Below, piece after piece: positions 1 to 12,200 of a DNA stretch of 64,000 nt. The stretch is from positions 108,986,542-109,050,541 of the forward strand of contig OW240921.1 in the NCBI GenBank assembly GCA_933207985.1. The letters are read 5' to 3'. The number at the start of each line of letters is the position of its first letter. The first letter of the stretch is position 1. The position numbers were made by a program, and so were the translations under genes. The notes beneath the pieces are model-generated. The model worked only from the letters and a program-made list of their open reading frames with translations, made no database searches and was not told the DNA's origin. The stretch comes from Pelobates cultripes (Eukaryota; Chordata; Amphibia; Anura; Pelobatidae).

Positions 1-111
1 AACCCAATTTTCTCAAGAATACATTTTTTTTAAATTTCTTTTAGATAACACTGTAGACACTTTAACAATCTAAAAAATAACAGCTCCATATTCTTCTTGT
101 ACTTCTTTTAG

Positions 112-231
112 TTCCCCCCAGATTTGTGGTTCAGCCAAACAACCAGGATGGAATCTATGGCAAGGCTGGTGTCCTCAACTGCTCTGTAGATGGCTACCCT
201 CCTCCAAAAGTGGTTTGGAAACATGCTAAAG
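112..231 (+). CDS. DSCAML1: DSCAML1 exon w1 (Ig8, first half)
   Basis: Begins two bases into a split Val codon after a pyrimidine-rich acceptor and ends one base into a Gly codon. It encodes [18 protein letters not shown] and the Ig B-strand cysteine in VLNCSV, then PPPKVVW with the Ig tryptophan. The window opens in the preceding intron. Confidence 0.95.
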
Positions 232-3200
232 GTGAGGAGTCAGGCTTTACATCACCTGCATCACTGTGCCATGATTTGTGGGCATAACCCTGGCCAGTTA
301 CTATGTCTTGTGTTGTGTCTTTACAGGCAGTGTCAACCCCCAGCAGTATCACCCGGTGCCCCTAACTGGCAGGATCCAGATTCTGCCCAACAGCTCCCTG
401 CTAATCCGGCATGTGTTGGAGGAGGATATTGGCTACTACTTGTGCCAGGCCAGTAACGGAGTCGGCACAGATATCAGCAAGTCTATGTTCCTCACTGTAA
501 AAAGTAAGTAAAGTCATCTTCACACAGTGACTTAAACTGTCGCTTGCCAAGTGCTGCATAGTGGCATGACATGTTTGTCTTTCCCCAGGGCAGGGGAGTT
601 GTCCCTCAGGGGCAGGAAAGTTGTTCCTCGTGGGCAGGGGTGGTGTCGCTCGTTGGCATGGGAGTTGTCTCTTGTGGGCAGAAAAGTGTCCCTCGTGGGC
701 AGGGGAGATGTCCCTCATGGGCAGGGGAGGTGTCTCTTGTGGACCGTGTCCCAAGTGGGCAGTGGAGGTGTCCATCGGAAGCAGTGTTCCTAGTGGGCAG
801 GGGAGGTGTCTCTCATGGACAGTGTCCCTAATGGGCAGTAGAGGTGTCCATCGGAGGCAGTGTTCCTAGTATGCAGGAGAGGTGTCCCTCAGGGGCAGTG
901 GAAGTGCCCCTGAGTGTCCCTTTGAATTTGGCCTAAACAATACTGTGTTATGTAACAAGTACTGAGGTTTTGGGATGTTCAATAGTTACTCTGTGCTTTT
1001 ATAAATCCAAATTGCAAAACGTATTCAAAAAAGTGCTGATTTGGAAAACGTTTCATCTCTGAAAACTGAATTGTGAAATATATGGGCAACCTGTGACTAG
1101 TGCAATTTGCTACATTTCAGAGTTTAGTGAATAAACCTCTTTGTGTCTGTGGTCTGCAGATAAAATACGTGCATTTGTGCTCTGCGCAGTAATGCCAAAT
1201 CTTTCTGCGTTCAGCAGAGAACACAATTCTTCTCTATACAGCAAACATGGAGATCCCTCAGATTTCTTCCTTTTTTTTTTTATTCTCCTTCATTCTTTTA
1301 ACAACCTTTATAGTCTCTCTTTTTCGCTCTGCCACTCACATCCCATTACTCTGCACCCTTTCTCTCCCCGCACCCCCCTACCCTCTCCCTTCTCTCTCTC
1401 GCCGTACTACAAATTGAAATGATGTGGAGCGTGTCTCTCTGCCACTTCACTGGAGGCGGCTTTACAAGCACAGCAAGAGATAGATCAGCAGCCTGCGGCC
1501 TCCGTCTGCTTCTGCAGTGCGACCTAAGCCTGTAATATCACCAAGAGGGGGCTGGGGGGGGGGATCAGTGCCCCTTGGTTAAGGGGACACTACACCTTAC
1601 ATTAACCGTCCATGTATTTTTTATGTGCAGAGTGGTGTGTGTGGTTTTACTGTGCACAGCAGTGTTTAAATCTTTGTTTTGTTTTACACCAAGCCTAGAG
1701 TCTATACTATAATAAATAGAACGTGCGATACAAAAGGACATGACCAGCACTTGTTAGGGCTGGGTGGAGCACTGACAATTAAGCAGCTCCAGTAGGGGGT
1801 AATACTTAGTTGCTGCTTGTTTTGCTGCACGGTTTTGTATTTTTGTCTTGTTTTTTGCACTTTTTTACTTTTTTTTACTTTCCAAACTTGATTTTGTTAA
1901 TCTATTTTTTTTGCATTTGGTATGCATCTCTCGTTCCTTCCATACAGGAATACTTACCCCCGGAATCACAACCAACCAGCACACGCAGCAAAGCTCACAT
2001 TGTTTATCTGTTTTATTTTATATCCTTCAGCTTAATGCTGTATGCTTATCTGAAACAGAAAATATGCACTAGAGGCCATAAATCGTGTCTGTGTGCGTAT
2101 CGTGTCTAGCTATTGGGCATGATAAATATGTATCGCTATCTTAGCAGTCTGGTTGTAAAACTATACATCTGCAGAATGAGTGTTCTATACTATACACACA
2201 AGCCACAATGCATCAAGTGTAAAACAATGCCTGTCAGACATCCCACATATAGGGAGTTATGTATAAATGTGTTGGATTCAATTCTAAAAACTCTTATTTA
2301 TCTTTTATTTATTTTTATTTTTTTGCGTATACTATTTTCTTAAGTAGAAAACAGAACTTATACAAATTATACATTTATGCCAATCGGAAAAAATCCATCA
2401 CTTTGTCAGTGTCTGTATTTTTTTGTGAATATATATACATACGTACAAGGACAAGTACACTCGGGGTATAACGTAGTGTAGCTTTTATTAGCTATATCAT
2501 TCAAACAATGTCAATGTTTTTCTCTGTTTGAAGACTGAAACGTCAACATTGATTGTTCGAATAATATAGCTAATAAAAGCTACACTACTTTATAACTAGA
2601 ATTCCTCCAGTTCAGCCGTCCCTGGATTTTATATTGTTTTGTCCAGAGGCAGTGCACCATGCACCAAGGTGTAGATTTTTGACTTGAGTTCAGGCCTTTG
2701 ATTTTTTTACATTCTGGACACAAACTCATGTTGGTGAAAACTGAATGATCTAAAACAAAATGTGCCAAGACAGATGGGAATATTATGGTACAGACATTAT
2801 TTCATAAGTACAAAAAAAAAAAAATAGACATGTTAAGTCAGGTTTGTCATTTCAATAAAAAAAAAAACCTCACCTCTTATAACTTAGTCCACCTGGGTTT
2901 CACAGAACGACATATGTTAACTTTTTTACTGTATCCTTATATACTGAGATTTTCTGTCTGTCTGCCCCATGTATCTGACTGTGTAGAGCATCATATATCT
3001 TCATTCAATGTATTTTAACATTCAGGGTATTATGAACAATAATGATTGAGTTTAAATTAAGGATATTACATTGATACCTGTTTTCTTTCTAAGTTCCAGC
3101 AATGATCACCTCCCACCCCAACACAACCATCGCAATTAAAGGTCAGACGAAGGGTCTGAACTGCACAGCACGAGGGGAGCGCCCCATTATCATCCGCTGG

Positions 3201-6200
3201 GAGAAAGGGGACACTGTGATTGATCCAGATCGGAATTTACGCTACCTTATTGCCACCAAGGACAGTGGAGATGAAGTTATCTCCACCCTGACGGTGAGGA
3301 ACAATATCTCATAGAGTTGATTGATCTTTTCATACATGAATAAATTGTAATGCATTCATAGTTGTGTGCATACAGTAATAGCCTTCTGGCAAAGACGCAG
3401 TGATGTCAGGGTTAGTCTGCCATAGTAATCATAATCTTCGCTACATCTTGCCTATTATGCTAGGAAGCAGCACTTTCAACTGATTGGCTGCTTAGATTAC
3501 CTCTGATTGCCTGTCATTTTTACATTCATACCTTTGCAAGAAATATGCTTTTTTTAGAGAGAGAATCCAAGCTCCGCATTGCATAAATCACTTCTTATGC
3601 ACTCCCCAAATGTCATTTGAAATGTAGGGAGATATTTTTCCAGTCATTTGCAGTTAAACCAGGGCAGATTGAAGGAGAACAGTTGACATACATTTCACAT
3701 TACAATCATTTTATTGTCTTCTAAAAAGTATCGGAAAGCAGTAGTAATATGTATTACATGTGCAAAAATTTGGTTCGTCCATGAACAAATTGTTTTGTCT
3801 GACTCAAAATCCAGTGAGTCCACACCAGAACAAATCAAGTCACCTTTAAGCTCCGGATGATTCGATTTGTTCAGGTTCGGTGTATATCGGCTGGTTAGAG
3901 AAGTGGTAACATCACTGCCATAGAACTGGTAAATTGTAAGCTCGCTTGAGCCGGCCCTCCAAATATCACGTTTTCCTAATTGTAAAGCTCTGCAGATAAC
4001 AGCTAGAAGGATTTTGCTTTGGACGAATCCATTTGTTTATGGATAAACCAAATATTTTTCCATGTCTATATTCAGTGGTTATGGTGCTTAAACTGCCACT
4101 TTAATGAGTTATTGATATGTAACAGACAAATGATCCCTTTAAATAATTAAGGAACCATAGCTCTATCACAGCCCCAACAGAGCAACTGCAATATTTTGAG
4201 AGTCATTTAAATTAGCAAAGTCCCTGAAAATGTCTTTCCATGAATCCTTTATAAACAATTATGCAATTAGATTGCTATTTTTGTCTAACCAAGGTACAGC
4301 GAGTTTATCTTTAATAAAGATTAGTCATGGTAGAGGCGGCCATCTTGAAATGTATCACAATCTTCTCTGACAGTGAATGATAAAAAAAGCAAGTCTGTAT
4401 AGAACATTTGATGACAGCAGCCAATCAGAAGCTGGGATTAGCAGAGTTGCTCACAGCTTTCAATTGGCTAGGAAATAGTGAATGGTTCTTAAACCTCTGT
4501 CATGCTGTGTGTGTCTCACATGACCAAGATTAGCAAGAAATCTTTTGTGAATATTGTTTTATTTTTTATTTTCTTGTTAAAACCACTGAACAAATCGAAA
4601 ATCATCAACAGAAGAACAGATAAATGATCATACCTAGAATATTTTTTATTACCAAGCACCTTTAAGATTTATTTCATACCTACAATCTTCGTTAATTCAT
4701 TTGGCAAATAAAAAGCCAGGTTTGTTTCAATCTGGGAATTTTTTTTATCCTGTTTTTTTTGTGCCTTGTGTGTCATAAATTACACTAAATCAGCTTAGTC
4801 TCTCGTCCATTGTCAAAAGTGCATGCACATGTTTTGATATATCGTATAACATAGCCTAGCCCTAGTCTATGTAACTGTTAAATAAATAGAAATAAATAAA
4901 TAGAAATCCATTTTAATGATTTGATTATTGGACTGCTTATTGGTACAGAATTATTAGGCAATATAATTATTATTTTATGCCAATTATTATTGTTACAGAA
5001 TTTATTTGGGTGGATTTTTATGTGCAGATCAAAATATTTAATGATCATCTTCTATGTTCCAGCTCAAGCCAGCAGAACGCGGAGACTCTGTGTTTTTTTC
5101 ATGCCATGCAATAAATTCATACGGAGAAGATAGGGGGCTTATTCAACTTACTGTGCAAGGTACAGCCATGATATCCGTAAAGATTAGAAAAATACATGTA
5201 TTATAGCTTCGAGAACAGTATTTTCACTAAATATTTGTCCTGTCTTCTGATAGAGCCCCCAGATCCTCCGGAACTGGAAATTCGGGAAGTCAAAGCCCGT
5301 AGTATGAATCTGAGGTGGACTCAGAGATTTGACGGGAACAGTATTATTACGGCCTTTGACATTGAATATAAAAACAAATCGGGTAAGAAATGAACGAATA
5401 TCGCTACAGAACTGTATGAGCCTAATTGGATGTCAAGGCCTAAATACAGGCCTGTCCAACCTGCGGCCCCCCAGATGTTGCTGAACTACAACTCCCATAT
5501 TCTTTCAAGGAAACAGATAGCCAGGGAATCATGGGAGTTGTAGTTCAGCCACATCTGGGGGGCCGCAGGTTGGAGAGCCCTGGCCTAAAATGTCTGCTTG
5601 CAGATTGTTATTAAAGGGACTCTCCAGGCAGCCGCTTTTACTCACCTGGTTCCAGCGCCGGGAACCTCGTGAAGCCGCACCCCCTATTTCATCAAAATGA
5701 CGAAATAGGCGGGCGCGAGCAAGGAGCAATCAGACGCAGGGAGCAATCAGCAATCAGAAGCGTCATTGCTCCCTTGTGCGCATGCGCGGCTTCGCTGTAC
5801 ATGCGCACATACTTCATGCCGTCCTAAGAAGTCCTGAGCGCAGTACCGCGCATGCGCGCGGTGTGCACGGCCGCGAGCTGAGTTGACAGACAGCTCAGCT
5901 CACGGTCTTTGCCCGCCCCCTCTCCTCTGCTGACAGGCAGGAGAGAGACAGCGCGCACACAGTGCCTTCTCTCTCCAGCACACGTCAGACGTATTTTAAT
6001 ACGTCTGACGTGTACAAGGCCTTTATAGGGCCATACATGATAGGAAGTCCCTCTGGTGGCCATCTGAGTGACGGCCACTAGAGGTATTCATATCAATCAA
6101 TGTAAACACTGTATTTTTTCTGAAAATACAGTGTTTACATTAGATTGCCTGCAGGGAGCTATAGATCTCACCTGAACAACTACATTAAGCTGTAGTTGTT

Positions 6201-9200
6201 CAGATGACTATAGTGTCCCTTTAATAGGTCATAAGAAATTGCACCGTAGCCTGGTTTTGTCTAATTTCGTCCGAGGTCTTAACTTGTCCAGCACTAGAGA
6301 TCAGATGTAGTATGTCTTTATAGAAACGGATACAATGTCATATTGTTCTTCACTTCTGCCCTTTTTCCAAAGTGTAACATTGTTGTGGCCTGTTTATGCC
6401 CGAATTTATTTAGTATTAGGGAGATTTAAATTATTTTAAATGTCTTCCTCCCTTTAGTGTATCTTATTTCCTGTTTTCCTCATTGTGTGTCTTACACCTC
6501 CCTTGTGTGTCTCTTATCTCCCCTCTTTGTATGACTCTTACATCCTCCCATATTTTGTGTCTTACACCTCCCAGCCCCTTTGTATCTTTTACTCTTCCCA
6601 TCTCCTTTGTGTGTGTCTCTTTCACCCCCAGCCCATCTGTCTCCCCTTAGCCCCGCTGTGTGTTTCTTTCACATCCAGCCCCTCTCCCCTCCCTGTCCCT
6701 TAATGTTCCCCTCCCCCCACCTTTCCCTGTCCCTTAGTGTTCCTCTCCCCTGCCCACCCTGTTCCTTGGTGCACCTCCCACCCCTTTATTGGTCCACTTC
6801 CCTTCCTGGTGTACCTCCTTCCTCTCTTGTAGCGTGGCCGTGTGGAGCGGATCCCGGTGCGGGAGCTTCAGTTTCCTGTACCTGGCCGGACCGACAGGAA
6901 GTGCTCTCTCAGTGAGCACTTCCTGTCAGCCCGGCCGGGTACAGGAAACAGAAGCTCCTGTACCATGGTCCACTCTGCTCGGCCACGCTATACTCAGTGG
7001 TGTATACACACTGACAGTCACACACACTCAATGACAAACACACAGACATCACTGACAGACACAGACTCACTGATTTGACACACGCACATTCCCCAACAGA
7101 CACACACTGGCAGATTCGCACTGACAGTCACACACATGCACACTCAATGACAAACACACAGAGGTCACTGACAGACTCACTAATCTGACACACTCATTCA
7201 TTGACAGACCCACACGCACACTGCCCGACATACACACTGACAGACAAACACACTCTAACAGACTCATTGACAGACACACACTGATAGTGTCTGTTTGTCA
7301 TTGAGTCTGTGTGTGACTGATTTGACAGACACACACTCATACACTGATATGCACACGCATACACTCACAGACACACACACTCATACACACACTCATAGAC
7401 ACACTCACAGACACACAGACTCGCACACATACACTCACTCACAGACACACATGCTCACAAACCCTTAGTTTGTGATTTTTTTTTCTCCTAAGGTGTTTAT
7501 TGAACTATGATTTTAGCACAATGATTTCCCACATAGACAGTACCAATTCATTTACACCTTGCCAACAAGACACATTGATTCCTATTGTTATTTTTTGTTA
7601 TTTTTTTTCCCCATTAAAACATATCATTTTGCTATGGAAGCAATTATTAGATGTATCATATAAAGAACAGTTCTCATGTAGTGTGCTAAACTGAAGCAGT
7701 AACCCTTGAAACCAATGGAATATATCTACTGAATGCTTCTGAAAAATGTTGGCCTAGAGTTGCTATTTATGCATAATCTGCAATTGTCTACTTGTTGTAA
7801 AACATGTTCTCCTCCAGGTAACACAACTGGAAACACACCTGATTTTTTCATTCAATTGGATTCTCTCTTTTACAGATACCTGGGACTTTAAACAGTCTAC
7901 TCGTAATATATCACCCATCATAAACCAAGCCAACATTGTTGATTTACATCCAGCCTCTGTGTACAGCATACGCATGTATTCCTTCAATAAGATTGGACGC
8001 AGTGAACCCAGCAAAGAGCTCACCATCAGCACAGAAGAAGCCGGTGAGCATTCTGGAGTCTGACAATACTTTGTTTAGCACATAGTTTTAGCAACATGTC
8101 TTTAAGTGCTTTAAAACGAAAAGAATCCACCCTACTGGAAATGTCATTCTAAATAAGTGATCACACATCAACCAACAAAGGGACAGGGATTCATCTACTA
8201 AAAACCCAACCAAAGTGGTACAGATGCAATCCTACTCAAACCGAAGACCATCTAGGACAATGCTTTGCAACCGGTTACTCAAAGCACACCAGCAGTCTAG
8301 GTTTTTGTCAGTATCCCCACTGGAATAGAATTTAAAAATGCCCAATTCCTGCATTGCCAGGGTTCCTTGAACTCAAAGTTGGGAAGTACGTATCTGGAAA
8401 ATACCTCCCAGGTAGAAGCAATCTGGTCATCCGAGTAAAGACACATTTATTCAACTGTCAGCGATATGGGGACCGCTTTTAAACACCATTCAAAAAGAAA
8501 AAGGGATATAATCCCATATAATTAATATCTGGAAAAGATTATCCACAGTGAACTAAAATTACAGAATTCCCTTAGATTCACCCATCGTAGGGCAACTGCA
8601 TCTATCCCCCCCAAAATGGCTAAGTTTTTAAATGTTATATGCAGTGTTATTGATATTAGCAAGGTAAGCCTTGCTCAGTTTACAGTTTGTGGGTATCATA
8701 ATTAGAGTCTGGAACGTGTTCATAGGAAATGGCAATCAATGATCTCTTATTTTGTCGTGCAGCTCCTGACGGGCCTCCTATGGATGTCACCTTGCAGCCA
8801 CTCACTTCACAAAGTATTCAAGTAACGTGGAAGGTAAGGAGCAGGTGCCAACAGAAGGTTCAAAATCCAGGCTATCCAGCCTGTAAATGCAGATCAATGA
8901 TGTAGCAGAGCTCCATCTTTGATTAAAACGTAATCATCCCTTCTAATCCAATTCTAAAAAATTAGGGCAGACATAGTTTGCACCCAATTGCACTCTGTCA
9001 TAGGCTCATTCTGTTTTTTGTTTCGCGTGCATCACTATGTCCTAAAACAGCAACAAAACAGCAGGTTTGCGGGAGAGTGGTTCAGGTAGGCATTAGTGGC
9101 TAGTCCACGGTGCCAAGGTGAAATACAGTCAGACTCCTTTTGAGTTTTTGGCTTGGGGAATCTGTGTGTGGTTTGGGGTTCGGCTACTTCACTTTTACCC

Positions 9201-12200
9201 CAGTATATACCTGACTTTTGCATACTTGCTGGTAGATATTTGAGTTTAGGTTAATACCTACTTAGTAGCTCTGTTTATCTTAGCTAACCTAGCAGTATCT
9301 CTCTCTCTATATATATATCAAGATCCAGCGCACTCACCTATCCACTAAACAGCAACTTCAATGTTGAAAGATTTTTAGTTTTTTTTTAAAACACCTAATC
9401 TAGGCAAAAATAATGGGGGTTTAGTTACATTATATGATCATACATTGCATAAGCCTGCCACAACGTCAATGTACCCCATCTTTGGCAGGTCCTACACTAA
9501 CAGCCTAATGTCTGCTCTTATGAGATTAACCACTTACTTGAGGTAAAAAATTCCATCTGGGGCTCTCTGCAGTACAAGGCTAAATAGGGCCCTGGGATGA
9601 GGCACCTGTGACAGGGAGGGGTGCAAAACCAAGGAGTTGGCTAGACTCCCAAATATATACATATAAAACAAGAGGGGGTTGGCTGCACTCACCTGAACAT
9701 GCATAAATGGGGGTGCTGCTGGGGGCCAAATAATACAAAACACAAGATCCAGCGCACTCACCTATCCACTAAACAGCAACTTCAATGTTGAAAGATTTTA
9801 TTGTTTTTTTAAAAACACCTAATCTAGGCAAAAATAATGGGGTTTAGTTACATTATATGATCATACATTGCATAAGCCTGCCACAACGTCAATGTACCCC
9901 ATCTTTGGCAGGTCCTACACTAACAGCCTAATGTCTGCTCTTATGAGATTAACCACTTACTTGAGGAAAAAAATTCCATCTGGGGCTCTCTGCAGTACAA
10001 GGCTAAATAGGGCCCTGGGATGAGGCACCTGTGACAGGGAGGGGTGCAAAACCAAGGAGTTGGCTAGACTCCCAAATATATACATATGAAACAAGGGGGG
10101 GGTTGGCTGCACTCACCTGAACATGTATAAATGGGGGTGCAGCTGGGGGCCAAATAATACAAAACACAAGATCCAGCGCACTCACCTATCCACTAAACAG
10201 CAACTTCAATGTTGAAAGATTTTATTAGTTCTTTTTAAAAACACCTAATCTAGGCAAAAATAATGGGGGTTTAGTTACATTATATGATCATACATTGCAT
10301 AAGCCTGCCACAACCTCAATGTACCCCATCTTTGGCATATACACACATATATATGTGTGTGTGTGTATACATATACTGTATATACTTCTCTGTCCCCCCT
10401 CTCCTTCCATTTACAATTCCCTTTTTTCTTCGGAAATTCATTTTTCTTCATTCATTTTTTCCCACTCTCTTATTTGGACTCTTTAGTCCTCTCCAGTCTG
10501 TTTTAATTTGCGGACAGGTTGTTGTTCAGTGACAGCAATAGATATGAACATCAAATAATGTGGTATTCAGCACATCTATTTTGCATTTTATTGTGATTAT
10601 ACAATATGTCTTATGAATCCCATTCTGCTGGCACAGAGTCCAAGTCTGGCTGTAGTGTTACATACAGTATATAGTGACGGGGAAAAAAAGTATTTGATCC
10701 CCTGCTGATTTTGAACATTTGTCCACTGACAAAGAAATGATCAGTCTATCATTCTAATGGTGTATTTTAACAGTGAGAGACAGAATAACAAAAAAAAAAT
10801 CCAGAAGAACACATGTCAAAAAAGTTATAAATTGATTTGCATGTCAATGAGTGAAATAAGTATTTGATCCATTATCAATCAGCAAGATTTCTGGCTCCCA
10901 GGTGTCTTTTATACAGGTAACGAACTGTGATTAGGAGCACTCTCTTAAAGGGACACTTGTCCACAGAAGCACTCAATCAATCAGATTCCAAACTCTCCAC
11001 CATGGCCAAGACCAAAGAGCTGTCCAAGGATGTCGAAGACAAGATTGTAGACCTACACAAGGCTGGAATGGGCTACAAGACCATCGCCAAGCAGCTTGGT
11101 GAGAAGGTGAGAACAGTTGGTGCAATTATTCGCAAATGGAAGAAACACAAAATAACTGCCAGTTTCCCTTGGTCTGGTGCTCCATGCAAGATTTCATCTC
11201 GTGGAGTTTCAATGATCAACAATGAGGAATCAGCCCAGAAATACACAGGAGGATCTTATTAATGTTGGACCATAGTCACCAAGAAAACAATTGGTAACAC
11301 CCTACGCCATGAAGGACTGAAATCCTGCAGCGCCTGCAAGGTCCCCCTGCTCAAGAAAGCACATGTACAGGCCTGTCTAAAGTTTGCCAATTTACATCTG
11401 AATGATTCAGAGGAGAACTGGGTAAAAGTGTTGTGGTCAGATGAGACAAAAATCGAGCTCTTTGGCATCAACTCAACTCGCTGTGTTTGGAGGAGGAGGA
11501 ATGCTGCCTATGACCCCAAGAACACCATCCCCATAGTCAAACATGGAGGTGGAAACATTATGTTTTGGGGGTTTTTTTCTGCTAAGGGCACCGCATCAAA
11601 GAGACAATGGACAGGGCCATGTACCATCAAATCTTCGTTGAGAACCTCCTTCCCTCAGCCAGGGTATTGAAAATGGGTCGTGGATGGGTATTCCAGCATG
11701 ACAATGACCCAAAACACACAGCCAAGGCAACAAAGGAGTGGCTCAAGAAGAAGCACATTAAGGTCCTGGAGTGGCCTAGCCAGTCTCCAGACCTTAATCC
11801 CATAGAAAATCTGTGGAGGGAACTGAAGGTTCGAGTTGCCAAACGTCAGCCTCAAAACCTTAATGACTTGGAGAGGATCAGCAAAGAGGAGTGGGACAAA
11901 ATCCCTCCTGAGATGTGTGCAAACCTAGTGGCCAACTACAGGAAATATCTGACCTCTGTGATTGCCAACAAGGGTTTTGCCACCAAGTACTAAGTCATGA
12001 AGGGGTCAAATACTTATTTCACTCATTGACATGCAAATCAATTTATAACTTTTATGACGTGCATTTTTTCTGGATTTTTGTTTTGTCTTGTTATTCTGTC
12101 TCTCACTGTTAAAATACACCTACCATTAAAATCATAGACTGATCATTTCTTTGTCAGTGGGCAAACGTTCAAAATCGGCAGGGGATCAAATACTTTTTTC

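Noticed and set aside
3780..4060. Possible inverted repeat around ggttcgtccatgaacaaat and ggacgaatccatttgtttat
   Set aside because: The similarity is short and imperfect over about 260 bp, with no clear element ends or target duplication.
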